Counted from the stretch's first letter, positions 8,081-17,431 are shown. The stretch: DNA of 64,000 nt from Sulfitobacter sp. EhC04 (GCF_001650875.1 NZ_LXYI01000025.1:1-64000); one strand, 5' to 3'. Made by a program: numbers and translations. Notes: generated from the letters alone by a model not told the origin.

Positions 8081-11000
8081 GCGGCATTGTCGATTGGGCC
8101 GCCGGCCGGGCACGGATGGTCCTGGCCTTTATCCTGCTGAGCCTTGTGGTCGGCGGCTATGCCTATTCCACCCTGCCCAAGGAAGGCGAGCCGGACATCG
8201 AGATTCCGGCGCTTTTCGTTTCGGTCCAGTTTCCGGGCATCTCGGCCTCTGACAGCGAAACCCTGCTGGTCAAACCGATGGAGACGGAACTGGCTGACCT
8301 GGACGGGCTGAAGACCATGACCGGCACGGCGGCGGAGAATTACGCCGGGGTCGCGCTGGAGTTTGAATTCGGCTGGGACAAGACCAAGATCATGGCCGAT
8401 GTCCGCGACGCCATGGGCAACGCCCAGGCGGATTTTCCCGAAGGGGCGGAAACCTATACGATCAACGAGATCAACTTTTCCGAATTCCCGATCATCATCG
8501 TGAACCTGACCGGCCCTGTGCCCGAACGCACGATGGCCCGCGTCGCCCGCGATCTGCAGGACGATCTTGAGGGGCTGGACGCGGTGCTGGAAGCGGGCGT
8601 TGCAGGCGACCGCGACGAGATGCTGGAGGTGCTGATCGACCCGCTGCGGCTGGAGGCCTATAACGTCACGGCGAACGAGCTGATCAATGTCGTCCAGAAC
8701 AACAACCAGCTGATCGCGGCGGGCGAGGTCGAGACGGACCAGGGCACGTTCTCGGTCAAGATCCCTTCCTCATTCGACGATCCGTCCGATGTCTACAGCC
8801 TGCCGGTCAAGACCAATGGCGACCGGGTCGTCACACTGGGGGATCTGGCCGAAATCAACCTCACCTTCGAGGACCGCAAGGGCACGGCGCGGTTCAACAA
8901 CGAAAAGACGCTGGCGCTGCAGGTGGTCAAGCGCAAGGGATACAACCTGATCGACACGGCGGCGCAGGTTAAGAAAATCGTCGCTGAACGCTCTGCCGCC
9001 TGGCCCGACGGGTTGCAGGCGGCGGTCACCGTCGGCACCTCCAACGACCAGAGCCGTGTCGTGGACAGCATGGTGCAGCAATTGCTCGGCTCGGTCTTTA
9101 CCGCCGTTGCGCTGGTGATGATCGTGGTGCTGGCAGCACTTGGCATTCGCGCCGCCTTGCTGGTGGGCTTTGCGATCCCGACCTCTTTCCTTCTGTGCTT
9201 CGCCTTCCTCGCGCTGATGGGCATTTCGGTGTCCAACATCGTGATGTTCGGCCTGATCCTGGCCGTGGGGATGCTGGTGGATGGTGCCATTGTGGTGGTG
9301 GAATACGCCGACAAGCGCCAGCAAGAGGGCGAAGGCCCGATGCGCGCTTATGTCGAGGCCGCCAAGCGGATGTTCTGGCCGGTGATCTCTTCCACCGCGA
9401 CGACGCTGTGCGCCTTCCTGCCGATGCTGTTCTGGCCCGGTGTGCCGGGTGAATTCATGGGCATGTTGCCGGTCACGCTGATCTTTGTGCTGTCGGCCTC
9501 GCTGGTGGTGGCGCTGATCTATCTGCCGGTGATGGGCGGCGTGACCGGGCGGCTGGAAAACTGGATGGCGCGCCAGATGACCGCGGTGGCGGCGCTGCCG
9601 CTGTGGCTGCACCTGTTGCTGTTCGTTGGCGCGGCGATCCTGTTCGTGCCCGCCGTATTGCTGATGGGCCCGACCGCGCCCGGTGCACCCGGCCTGCTGT
9701 TCCAGTGGATCGGTGCGCAATTCAGCGGCATGGATGCGCTGTCGGTGTTCTCGGTGGTCAGCACCTTTGCCATCGTGTTTGCGATCATCGTGATCGCGGC
9801 TGCGGTTGGCGCGCTGGCACTGGGGGGGCTGATGCTCGGGCTGGTAAGCCTGTTCGCGCTGATGACCCGTCTGGGCCGTGCGGGCCGCTGGCTGGTCGCG
9901 CGCATGTTCCGCCGCGAACCCGACCGCATCCATGCGGGCTATCGCCGGAACGGCTTTGGCTATGTGATGGCCTTCATCGCGGGCAACCCGGTGATGCCCT
10001 TGGTGATGGCAGGCGCGGTGTTCATCTTTGTCGGCACCGTGCTGATCTACTTCACCAACAACTCCAGGGGTGTGGAGTTCTTTGTCGAATCCGAGCCCGA
10101 GCAGGCAATTGTCTATGTGCTGGCGCGGGGCAACCTGTCGCTGGAGGAAAAGGACCAGCTGCTGCAACAGGCCGAAGCGATTGTGCTGGACCATCCCGGC
10201 GTCGAAACGGCCTTTGCCTTTGCAGGCGAAGGTGGGCTGAACAGCAACACCGGCGGCGCGCAGACCCCCAAGGACAGCATCGGGCAGGTCCAGTTCGAGA
10301 CGATCCCCTGGGAAGACCGCCCGCAGATGGTGGAACCCTGGTTCACGATTCCCTTGCTGGGCACGACCGTGACCCGCCACACCCAGGACCCGGCCTATGA
10401 TGGCGATGTGATCATCGACGACCTGACCGCGCGGCTTGAGCAGATCCCCGGCATCCGGATCGAGATTCTGGCGCAGGCACGCGGCCCCGCATCGGGCAAG
10501 CCCGTGCATCTGCGGCTGAAGTCCGACAGCTACACCGATCTGGTCAAGGCGACCGAACAGGTCCGCGCGCAATACGAAAAGACTCCCGGTCTGACCCTGA
10601 TCGAAGACACCCGCCCCCTGCCCGGCATCGACTGGCAGATCGACGTGGACGTCGAAAAGGCGGGCCGCTATGGCGCGGATGTGGTTTCCGTGGGCGCGAT
10701 GGTTCAGCTTGTCACGCGCGGGTTGCTGCTGGACACGATGCGGGTCGACACATCGGACGAGGAAATCGAGATTCGCGTGCGCCTGCCCGAAAAGGACCGG
10801 GTGCTGTCCACGCTGGACACGCTCAAGGTGCGCACCGCTGACGGGCTGATCCCGCTGTCGAACTTCATCAGCCGCACGCCGGTCCCGAAGCTGGCCGAGA
10901 TCAACCGGATCGACCAGAAGCGCTATCTTGACGTCAAGGCGGATGTGGCACCGGGGCTGATGAAAGTGGTGCGTGGTGACGCCGCCACTGGCGAGACCAT

Positions 11001-11964
11001 CGCAACGCTGCGCCCCGCGCGACCGGGGGCTGCGGCGGACGTGACCCTGCCGGAGACTGGTGCCTATACCGTGATCGACCGCACCGAAGCCGGCAAGGGC
11101 GCAGACCTTCAGGCCGACCTGACCAGCGGCGCGTTCCGGCTGGTGCCGATCAACGCCAACGAGCGGATCGCGGAATTGACCAAATGGCTGGATACCAAGC
11201 CGCTTGACCTGGGCGTCACTGCCGAATGGACCGGCGACCAGGAGGATCAGGCGGAAAGCCAGGCATTCCTGTCGTCGGCCTTTACCGCCGCGCTGGGGCT
11301 GATGTTCATCATCCTGCTGGCGCAGTTCAACAGCTTTTACAATGCGGTGCTGGTGCTGGTGGCGGTGGTGCTGTCCACAACCGGGGTGCTGATCGGGATG
11401 CTGGTCATGGATCAGACGTTCAGCATCATCATGACCGGGACGGGCATCGTGGCCCTGGCCGGGATCGTGGTGAACAACAACATCATCCTGATCGACACCT
11501 ATCAGGAATACGAGCGCTACATGCCCCGGATCGAGGCGATCATCCGCACCGCGCAGGCACGTATCCGGCCGGTGCTGCTGACCACGATCACGACAATGGC
11601 GGGTCTTGCGCCGATGATGTTCGGCCTCAGCCTCGACTTTGCCGTGGGGGGCTATACCATCGACAGCCCGACCGCGCTGTGGTGGAAACAACTGGCCACT
11701 GCGGTGGTGTTCGGCCTTGGCATCGCGACGGTGCTGACGCTGATGGTGACGCCCTCGCTGCTGGCGATCCGGGTCTGGGCCACCACCTATGTGCGCTGGG
11801 TGGCGCGGCTGCTGGCGCGGATGTCGCTGGGGCGGGCCAGCCGGGCGGCGCGGGACTGGGCGCTGGCGCGCGATGCCCGACGCATGAAACCGCAGGAGAT
11901 CATCTGGGATGACGTGCCCGCGCCGGTTCCGGTGATGGCACAGCGCCTGTCTGCCGCCGAATAG
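8077..11964 (+). CDS. RND-family efflux permease with extra central membrane segment
   Basis: This is a proton-driven inner-membrane efflux transporter of the AcrB/HAE type. At 1,295 residues it is about 250 longer than the usual ~1,040. The N-terminal helix TM1, the porter domain (~40-330) and the TM2-TM6 block are recognisable; TM4 carries VGMLVDGAIVVVE, with one Asp where many pumps have two. Between TM6 and TM7, residues ~505-625 hold additional hydrophobic stretches that standard pumps lack. The second porter domain also has an insertion, at about residues 965-1030. The final TM block contains GIVVNNNIILIDTY. Substrate is unknown. It is co-translated with the adaptor protein just upstream. 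Confidence 0.9.
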   Translation: MSGIVDWAAGRARMVLAFILLSLVVGGYAYSTLPKEGEPDIEIPALFVSVQFPGISASDSETLLVKPMETELADLDGLKTMTGTAAENYAGVALEFEFGWDKTKIMADVRDAMGNAQADFPEGAETYTINEINFSEFPIIIVNLTGPVPERTMARVARDLQDDLEGLDAVLEAGVAGDRDEMLEVLIDPLRLEAYNVTANELINVVQNNNQLIAAGEVETDQGTFSVKIPSSFDDPSDVYSLPVKTNGDRVVTLGDLAEINLTFEDRKGTARFNNEKTLALQVVKRKGYNLIDTAAQVKKIVAERSAAWPDGLQAAVTVGTSNDQSRVVDSMVQQLLGSVFTAVALVMIVVLAALGIRAALLVGFAIPTSFLLCFAFLALMGISVSNIVMFGLILAVGMLVDGAIVVVEYADKRQQEGEGPMRAYVEAAKRMFWPVISSTATTLCAFLPMLFWPGVPGEFMGMLPVTLIFVLSASLVVALIYLPVMGGVTGRLENWMARQMTAVAALPLWLHLLLFVGAAILFVPAVLLMGPTAPGAPGLLFQWIGAQFSGMDALSVFSVVSTFAIVFAIIVIAAAVGALALGGLMLGLVSLFALMTRLGRAGRWLVARMFRREPDRIHAGYRRNGFGYVMAFIAGNPVMPLVMAGAVFIFVGTVLIYFTNNSRGVEFFVESEPEQAIVYVLARGNLSLEEKDQLLQQAEAIVLDHPGVETAFAFAGEGGLNSNTGGAQTPKDSIGQVQFETIPWEDRPQMVEPWFTIPLLGTTVTRHTQDPAYDGDVIIDDLTARLEQIPGIRIEILAQARGPASGKPVHLRLKSDSYTDLVKATEQVRAQYEKTPGLTLIEDTRPLPGIDWQIDVDVEKAGRYGADVVSVGAMVQLVTRGLLLDTMRVDTSDEEIEIRVRLPEKDRVLSTLDTLKVRTADGLIPLSNFISRTPVPKLAEINRIDQKRYLDVKADVAPGLMKVVRGDAATGETIATLRPARPGAAADVTLPETGAYTVIDRTEAGKGADLQADLTSGAFRLVPINANERIAELTKWLDTKPLDLGVTAEWTGDQEDQAESQAFLSSAFTAALGLMFIILLAQFNSFYNAVLVLVAVVLSTTGVLIGMLVMDQTFSIIMTGTGIVALAGIVVNNNIILIDTYQEYERYMPRIEAIIRTAQARIRPVLLTTITTMAGLAPMMFGLSLDFAVGGYTIDSPTALWWKQLATAVVFGLGIATVLTLMVTPSLLAIRVWATTYVRWVARLLARMSLGRASRAARDWALARDARRMKPQEIIWDDVPAPVPVMAQRLSAAE

Positions 11965-12287
11965 GCGGCCGGCTGGCTGACCAGCAAGGAGAGCAAAGCG
12001 GACCTTCGTGCCGGGTGCAGCGAGCGACCGGAAAGAGCCCTTGCCGCATTCCACCCGCGCGGAGACAAGGCCGCAGGCCGCCGGCACGGCGATTTGGCTT
12101 CTGTAGTGTCTGACAGATAGTTAGGAGGTGCGTGGCTGCCATAAACTGCCAATCACTGAGGTCGGATCGCCGCGCCACGGCCCAACGATGCGCGGCTTTG
12201 CGAACGGCAGCAAAGTCCGCACACCTGACCTCAATGCGTCCCGCGTCAAAGGTCTGGTCTGGGTCAGGTATGCCTGTCCCGGCCCAA

Positions 12288-12385
12288 AGCGTTTCGGGAT
12301 ATACCTGGATCACTTGTTCGCTGCCTCTCCATTTGGTCAAACGCGAAAAGTGATCAGCGATGTTTCAGGTTTATCCCGAAACGCT
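12288..12385. repeat. Imperfect 20-bp inverted repeat with nested inner arms
   Basis: 12288-12307 (agcgtttcgggatatacctg) and the reverse complement of 12366-12385 agree at 19 of 20 positions. Inside it, GATCACTT at 12309-12316 pairs with AAGTGATC at 12348-12355. The whole could form a long interrupted stem of nearly 100 nt. No target duplication was seen. It may be a small mobile-element remnant or a structured RNA. Confidence 0.6.
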
Positions 12386-12464
12386 GCATTGACGAGATTC
12401 AGAATGTCCGTGGGTCCGGGTCGCTGGCACAGGACAAACGACACGTATTTTTGACATAAAGAAG

Positions 12465-12489
12465 CGGGGACCGGCGATTGCCGACCCCG
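12465..12489 (-). terminator. Terminator of the Atm1-type exporter gene
   Basis: A GC-rich stem (CGGGG-A-C-CGGC against GCCG-A-CCCCG, one mismatch and one bulge) with a GATT loop lies 5 bp beyond the stop codon. On the minus strand it is followed by CTTCTTTATG, a T-rich tail. Confidence 0.6.
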
Positions 12490-12494
12490 TTGCG

Positions 12495-14354
12495 CTATGC
12501 CTCTTCTTCGGATTGCTGGCGCTGCCACAGCTGCGCATACCGTCCGCCGCGCGCCAGCAAGTCGTCGTGACGGCCCTGCTCGACGATCTCGCCCTTTTCC
12601 AACACCACGATGCGATCCGCTTCGGCGATGGTGGACAAGCGATGCGCGATGGTCAGCACGGTACGCCCCTGCCCTGCACGGCGCAGCGCGTCCTGGATTT
12701 CCTGCTCCGTTTCGGTGTCGAGCGCGCTTGTCGCCTCGTCCAGCAGCAGGATCGGCGGGTCCTTGAGCAGGGTGCGCGCGATACCGACACGCTGCTTTTC
12801 GCCCCCCGACAGCTTCAAGCCCCTTTCGCCCACAGCCGTCTCATAGCCCAGCGGTAGGGACTGGATGAAGTCGTGGATCTGGGCATCGCGGGCGGCGGCT
12901 TCGATCTCTTGCCGCGTGGCACCCTCGCGCCCGTAGGCGATGTTGTAGAGGATCGTATCGTTGAACAGCACCGTATCCTGCGGCACCACCCCGATGGCGC
13001 GGTGCAGGCTGTTCTGGGTCACGTCGCGCACATCCTGCCCGTCAATGCGCAGCGCCCCGCCCTGCACGTCGTAAAACCGGAACAGCAGCCTGCCGATGGT
13101 GGATTTGCCCGAGCCGGTGGAGCCGACGATGGCCACGGTTTCACCGGGCTGCGCCTCAAGGCTGATGCCCTTGAGGATCTGGCGGTCGGGGTCATAGCCG
13201 AACCGCACGTCATCCAGGGTGACGCGCCCGCCGGTGACCTTCAGCTCTGCCGCGCCGGGTTTGTTGGTGATCTCGGCCGGTTGTTCCAGCAGGCCAAACA
13301 TCTGGCCCATATCGACAAGCGCCTGCCGGATTTCCCGGTAGACCGTCCCAAGGAAGTTCAGCGGCACGGTGATCTGGATCATATAGGCGTTGACCATCAC
13401 GAAATCGCCCACTGTCAGCGTGCCGTTCTGCACGCCGACGGCCGCCATGACCATCACCACGACAAGGCCCGCGGTGATCAGCAGGGACTGGCCGAAATTC
13501 AGGAAGGCCAGCGAATAGTTGGTCTTGATCGCCGCCAGTTCATAGCCTGCCATGGCATTGTCATAGCGGGCGGCCTCGCGGCTTTCCGCGCCGAAATACT
13601 TGACCGTCTCATAGTTCAGCAGGCTGTCGATGGCCTTTTGATTGGCGTCGGTGTCCTGATCGTTCATCTGGCGGCGCAGCTTTACGCGCCATTCGGTCAC
13701 GGCAAAGGTGAACCAGACATAAAGCGCGATGGTGACCGCCACGACCACCGTGTACCAGAAATCGAACAGCGCAGTCAGGATCACCGCAATCAACAGCAGT
13801 TCAAGGATCAGCGGCCCGATGGAGAACAGCAGGAAGCGCAGCAGAAAATCCACGCCCTTGACCCCGCGTTCGATGATCCGGCTCAGGCCCCCGGTCTTGC
13901 GCGTGATGTGATAGCGCATGGAGAGCCTGTGGATATGCTCGAAGGTCTCCAGCGCCAGCATCCGCAGGGCGCGCTGGCCGACACGGGCAAAGACCGCATC
14001 GCGCAATTGCTGGAAGCCCACGTTCATCAGCCGTGCCATGCCATAGGCGATGGTCAGCGAGATCGCCCCAAGCGCCAGCATCGGCGTGCCTTCGCCCGCC
14101 AGCGCATCCACCGCATCCTTGTAGAACAGCGGCGTTGCCACCGAGATCAGCTTGGACACCACAAGGGCGACCATTGCCCAGACAACCCGGTGTTTGACCC
14201 AAGGCATGTCGCGGGGCCAGAGGTAGGGCGCAACCTTGCGCAGCACACGCATGGCGGATTGGCGTTCGGCCTGATCCGCAAGTTCTTCGTCTGTCAGGGG
14301 TTCGGGTGGCGTATCGGCCCCTTTGACAGAGGGGCTGGCGGTGTCTGACGGCAT
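12495..14354 (-). CDS. Atm1/HMT1-type ABC exporter (fused permease-ATPase)
   Basis: This 619-residue half-transporter has six membrane helices (about residues 60-330) followed by an ATPase domain. The Walker A motif is GSTGSGKST at about residue 418, the signature LSGGEKQRVGIA is at about 520, and Walker B is ILLLDEATSALD. The N-terminal helix region (WPRDMPWVKHRVVWAM) and the VNFGQSL/LNFLGTVYREIRQ segments resemble the ABCB7/Atm1 family. Bacterial members of that family export glutathione-bound metals or glutathione polysulfide-type compounds from the cytoplasm. It functions as a homodimer. It stands alone between a LysM protein gene (upstream, 115-bp gap) and the RND operon. Confidence 0.88.
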   Translation of the reverse strand: MPSDTASPSVKGADTPPEPLTDEELADQAERQSAMRVLRKVAPYLWPRDMPWVKHRVVWAMVALVVSKLISVATPLFYKDAVDALAGEGTPMLALGAISLTIAYGMARLMNVGFQQLRDAVFARVGQRALRMLALETFEHIHRLSMRYHITRKTGGLSRIIERGVKGVDFLLRFLLFSIGPLILELLLIAVILTALFDFWYTVVVAVTIALYVWFTFAVTEWRVKLRRQMNDQDTDANQKAIDSLLNYETVKYFGAESREAARYDNAMAGYELAAIKTNYSLAFLNFGQSLLITAGLVVVMVMAAVGVQNGTLTVGDFVMVNAYMIQITVPLNFLGTVYREIRQALVDMGQMFGLLEQPAEITNKPGAAELKVTGGRVTLDDVRFGYDPDRQILKGISLEAQPGETVAIVGSTGSGKSTIGRLLFRFYDVQGGALRIDGQDVRDVTQNSLHRAIGVVPQDTVLFNDTILYNIAYGREGATRQEIEAAARDAQIHDFIQSLPLGYETAVGERGLKLSGGEKQRVGIARTLLKDPPILLLDEATSALDTETEQEIQDALRRAGQGRTVLTIAHRLSTIAEADRIVVLEKGEIVEQGRHDDLLARGGRYAQLWQRQQSEEEA

Positions 14355-14469
14355 GGGGGTTCCTATCGGCTTGAAACCCTACATAAGGCGGGACAGCGGC
14401 GGTTGCCACCGCAACCGGAATATTCAGAATTTCCGGAGCATCTTTTTCCGAAAGCGTGGCGTCACGCCG

Positions 14470-15933
14470 TCAGTCGGGCAGATCGAAGACCTGGCCGGGA
14501 TAGATCAGATCGGGGTCCATGATCGCGCCGGCGTTCGCCTCGAACACCCGGACATAAAGCAGCCCGTCGCCATATCGCGCGCGCGCAATGGCCCAGAGGG
14601 TCGCGCCCTTCTGCACGGTGATCGCCTTGATCGGTCCGTCCTGCCCGGCCCCGGCGGCTTCCAAAGTGGCCACGGATTCACGCTTGAACGGGGTCTCGAC
14701 ACGGCTGGATACCTTGCCATCGGTGGACACCTCATCCACCCGCAGGGTGTAGACCCCCGCATCCACATCCGGCAGATCGCCGCGCCAGCGGCCATTTTCG
14801 TCGACCGGCAGGCTGATCACCGACCTGTTGTTCAGATAGACACGCACCACCTGGGTGTCACGCCGCGCGCGCCCGGACAATTGCACCTCTCCGGCATCGG
14901 AATAGCTGATGGTGTCCAGTGCGACCGATTGCAGGGCATCCGGGCGCGGGGCATTGAGCAGTTCCACCCCGTCATCCGTCGCCTTGAGCAGTGCAACGCC
15001 CTGGCCGGGTTCCGGCGCAGTTGCATTTTCGGGGGCTGCGGCGGCGGTTTCAGGTTGTGACACCGCAGAATTTGACACGGCAGGCTCTGACGCGGGGCCG
15101 ACACTGGCCATCCCGACCGATGTATCGTCACCTGCCACCGGTTGTGCCTCTTGAGCGGTTCCATCTTGCAGCGCTGCGGTTTCAGTTTCGGGCGCGGCCT
15201 GGCCTTCTGCGGCCTGGTCGAGGGCCTCTGTTTGCGCCACCACCGGGTCAGCGGGGGCCGGGTCAGGTACATCGGAACCGGCAGCCTGTTCTGTGGCAGG
15301 CACCGCATCCTCTGCCGATGGCACTTCGGCCTGCGCCGCTTCGGTCTCTGGTGCGGTTGTCGGTGCGAGGATGATGCTGTCGCGGGAGATAGTGGTCTGC
15401 CCCCCCGGCGCTGTCTGGGACAGGCTGAGCACATGGCCCTCGCCATCCGGCGGGATCATCGCAAGCGTCGCGAACTTGCCACTGCCGTCCGCTGTGGCGC
15501 TGGCGATGGCATTGCCGTCTTGCAGGATCTCGATCTGCGCACCGGGTGCGGCACGGCCTGCGATGACGGTCATGCCGTCACCTTCGCGGCGCACCTCATC
15601 AAATGCCGGGGCGGATTCGGGCTCGGCTGATGCCAACTGGCCGGAGTCCGCCGGCGCGGCCTGATCCGAAGTCACGGGATCTGCCACCGCTTCTCCCTCT
15701 GCCGGATCACCCTCTGCACTGGCTTGCGCCGGTTCATCAGTCTCCGCTGCGGCGGGTGCATTACCCGTCTCGGCTTGCGGCACTTGCGGGACAAGCGCCA
15801 CGGGCGTGGCCTCTGGCGCATCTTCGGACCCGCGCAGCTGAAACCAGCTTGCCGCCCCGATCACAACAGCGCCGATGGCCACGAGTGCCAGAACACCTGA
15901 CTTGCCGCCAAGCGCCGCCATTGACTTGCTCAT
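14470..15933 (-). CDS. Membrane-anchored LysM protein with Ig-like domains
   Basis: The start at MSKSMAALGGK gives 487 residues; a longer upstream frame would overlap the divergent LOG gene and lacks support. One membrane helix (about residues 13-32) is followed by a long low-complexity Ala/Pro/Glu/Thr-rich region. Two beta-sandwich, Ig-like segments can be seen: about 115-175 (VIAGRAAPGAQIEILQDG) and about 345-410 (VQLSGRARRDTQVVRVYLN). The C-terminal ~50 residues are a LysM peptidoglycan-binding domain (KGATLWAIARARYGDG...IYPGQVFDLP). The predicted place is the inner membrane, reaching across the periplasm to peptidoglycan. Its exact role is unknown. Confidence 0.8.
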   Translation of the reverse strand: MSKSMAALGGKSGVLALVAIGAVVIGAASWFQLRGSEDAPEATPVALVPQVPQAETGNAPAAAETDEPAQASAEGDPAEGEAVADPVTSDQAAPADSGQLASAEPESAPAFDEVRREGDGMTVIAGRAAPGAQIEILQDGNAIASATADGSGKFATLAMIPPDGEGHVLSLSQTAPGGQTTISRDSIILAPTTAPETEAAQAEVPSAEDAVPATEQAAGSDVPDPAPADPVVAQTEALDQAAEGQAAPETETAALQDGTAQEAQPVAGDDTSVGMASVGPASEPAVSNSAVSQPETAAAAPENATAPEPGQGVALLKATDDGVELLNAPRPDALQSVALDTISYSDAGEVQLSGRARRDTQVVRVYLNNRSVISLPVDENGRWRGDLPDVDAGVYTLRVDEVSTDGKVSSRVETPFKRESVATLEAAGAGQDGPIKAITVQKGATLWAIARARYGDGLLYVRVFEANAGAIMDPDLIYPGQVFDLPD

Positions 15934-16036
15934 GCAATCCGTCCTTCCCCAAGGTTGAGCCTTTCTATCAGGCGCGGTAACAGGGGTCAAAATCCCACTG
16001 CGGGTGACCTTCGATTTCCACAAAAGAGGTGCCGAG

Positions 16037-16600
16037 ATGACGCATACCCCTAGCCCCAATTCCGTCTGTGTCTACTGCGGCTCGCGCCCCGGCACCGATC
16101 CGGCCTTTATGAAAGACGCGGAGAGCCTGGGGACAGGCCTGGCCCATGCGGGCCTGCGGCTGGTCTATGGCGCGGGGGATGTGGGGCTGATGGGAAGTGT
16201 CGCGCGGGCGGCGCAAGCGGCGGGCGGCGTGACCTTTGGCGTGATCCCACAGCATCTGGTGGCCTGGGAAGTCGGCAAGAGGGATCTGACGACCTATGTG
16301 GTGACAGAGACCATGCACGAGCGCAAAAAGGTCATGTTCATGAACTGCGACGCGGTGGTGGTTCTGCCGGGCGGTGCCGGGTCATTGGACGAATTGTTCG
16401 AGGTTCTGACCTGGCGTCAGCTTGGTCTGCATGAGAAGCCTGTTTTTATCGTAAATACAAATGGCTACTGGGATCCTTTGATGCAATTGGTGAACCATGT
16501 GATTGATCAGGGCTTTGCCGACGCCAGCTTGCTGGATTACCTCACGCCTGTGTCGGACGCGGCAGACGCGCTTGCCAGGCTTGACGCGCATTTCGGCTGA
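16037..16600 (+). CDS. LOG-family protein (cytokinin-riboside-monophosphate phosphoribohydrolase type)
   Basis: This 187-residue protein belongs to the LOG/lysine-decarboxylase-like family, which hydrolyses nucleoside 5'-monophosphates to free base and ribose 5-phosphate. It has CVYCGSRPGTDP near the N-terminus, ETMHERKK at about residue 96 and the active-site loop PGGAGSLDELFEVLTW at about 115-130, where the usual GGxGT has Ser. I chose the ATG at 16037 because AGAGG lies about 8 bp upstream; an in-frame ATG at 16004 lacks that. In bacteria the biological substrate is often uncertain (cytokinin release or nucleotide salvage). Confidence 0.88.
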   Translation: MTHTPSPNSVCVYCGSRPGTDPAFMKDAESLGTGLAHAGLRLVYGAGDVGLMGSVARAAQAAGGVTFGVIPQHLVAWEVGKRDLTTYVVTETMHERKKVMFMNCDAVVVLPGGAGSLDELFEVLTWRQLGLHEKPVFIVNTNGYWDPLMQLVNHVIDQGFADASLLDYLTPVSDAADALARLDAHFG

Positions 16601-16646
16601 AGCGCCACTTAACGCGACGCTTCAACTTTTGGCATTAAACGCCTGA

Positions 16647-17099
16647 TCAGGCTGCGATTTCCTTGGCAACCAGGGTCTCGATCTGATCAATGGGGTGGTT
16701 CGTCAGCGTCTTGGGAACCTCCGCCACAACCTTGTCCGCGACTTCCTTGTGGATCTCTTGGCGCAGCTCTCCAAGGGTGTGTGGTGGGGCGACCAGAACA
16801 ATCCGGTCAAACGCCCCCTGGTGCGCCTTTTTGTACAGGATTTCTGCAAGCTCCGCGGCAAAACGATCCTTTGCCAGTTGGTGCCAGTCGGTGTCCTGCA
16901 CGGCGGAGCGGTGGACGCTGGGGCCGTCGTTGAACCGCCCGCGTCGGTTCGCGGCCTGTTCACGGTTAGGTGGATTGTCTTGCGCCTCCTCCCGGAACAC
17001 CTCCAGAAACGGGTCTTCGCCGTCGGTCTGATTGATCAGGAACAATGCCTTTTCACCATCAGCGATCAGAACCCATGTGCCATTTGTGAGTTTTGTCAT
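16647..17099 (-). CDS. Host-attachment family protein
   Basis: This 150-residue soluble protein matches the 'host attachment protein' family named after an Agrobacterium plant-attachment gene. Recognisable features are the start NGTWVLIADGEKALF, a central acidic/Asn-Arg-rich stretch (NPPNREQAANRRGRF), and the C-terminal region (DRIVLVAPPHTLGELRQ...VPKTLTNHPIDQIE). The family is related to translation-termination-factor-like folds, and its biochemical role is unclear. Its start overlaps the stop of the upstream small gene by ATGA, so both are made together. The family link comes from residue patterns I recognise, not from a search. Confidence 0.75.
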   Translation of the reverse strand: MTKLTNGTWVLIADGEKALFLINQTDGEDPFLEVFREEAQDNPPNREQAANRRGRFNDGPSVHRSAVQDTDWHQLAKDRFAAELAEILYKKAHQGAFDRIVLVAPPHTLGELRQEIHKEVADKVVAEVPKTLTNHPIDQIETLVAKEIAA

Positions 17100-17305
17100 G
17101 CGCTCTCTCCATGGTAGCGTTTGTCCTGTCCGGTAACACGTGTGGCCCCTGCCGGTTTCTCGGTGGCGCGCTTCTTTTCGTCCTGGGTGCCGACGTCCCG
17201 CTCCAGATTGCCGCCTGCGCGGCCTTGCTGGCTGATCCCGGCGCTTTCACCGATGATCCTGACGCTGTCTTTGCTGCCGTCTTTGGATCTGTGACGCTCT
17301 GCCAT
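17096..17305 (-). CDS. Small basic conserved hypothetical protein
   Basis: A 69-residue, highly charged, probably disordered protein starts at MAERHRSKDG. The start is set by a strong AAGGAGG 6 bp upstream. It contains the run SQQGRAGGNLERDVGTQDEK and ends TRVTGQDKRYHGESA. I recall similar GRAGGNL-type small proteins in other Rhodobacterales, but no function is known. Its stop overlaps the start of the host-attachment-like gene, indicating a two-gene operon. A second open frame across the same bases gives a Ser/Thr/Ala-rich product with no ribosome-binding site and was not chosen. Confidence 0.65.
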   Translation of the reverse strand: MAERHRSKDGSKDSVRIIGESAGISQQGRAGGNLERDVGTQDEKKRATEKPAGATRVTGQDKRYHGESA

Positions 17306-17372
17306 GTGGTGCCTCCTTTGGTTTGGGTGGTTAAGGAAGAAACGCGGGGGGCCGCCACGGGGTTCCGACACG

Positions 17373-17403
17373 AAAACACCCCGCAGGCTGAGCTGCGGGG
17401 TGT
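17373..17403 (-). terminator. Rho-independent terminator downstream of sodB
   Basis: The 10-bp arms acaccccgca (17376-17385) and tgcggggtgt (17394-17403) enclose an 8-nt loop. On the minus strand the stem is followed by TTTTCG. It is about 205 bp beyond the sodB stop, after the repeated units, and just before the next leftward operon. Confidence 0.8.
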
Positions 17404-17431
17404 ACCTGTCTGATCTCATTCAGATTTGGAT

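Larger units (their letters stand above)
11965..12494. other. 530-bp gap between convergent RND and ABC genes
   Basis: Nothing here is a convincing gene. A minus-strand frame from about 12340 runs left into the RND 3' end. Its first ~70 codons read plausibly as protein (for example QVYPETLWAGTGIPDPDQ), but the tail is low-complexity Arg/Pro and the frame overlaps the RND gene, so it may be a decayed gene. The region also contains an inverted repeat (12288-12385) and, at the right end, the terminator of the ABC exporter. Confidence 0.55.

Noticed and set aside
8770-12087. A 1,105-codon open frame antisense to the RND permease
   Set aside because: It is the mirror of a high-GC gene with strong codon bias. 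The product is His/Arg/Gln-rich with no domain, while the sense frame is a clear RND pump.
12128-12454. A 108-codon plus-strand frame in the RND/ABC gap
   Set aside because: It covers the inverted repeat, has no plausible ribosome-binding site or domain and a random-looking composition.
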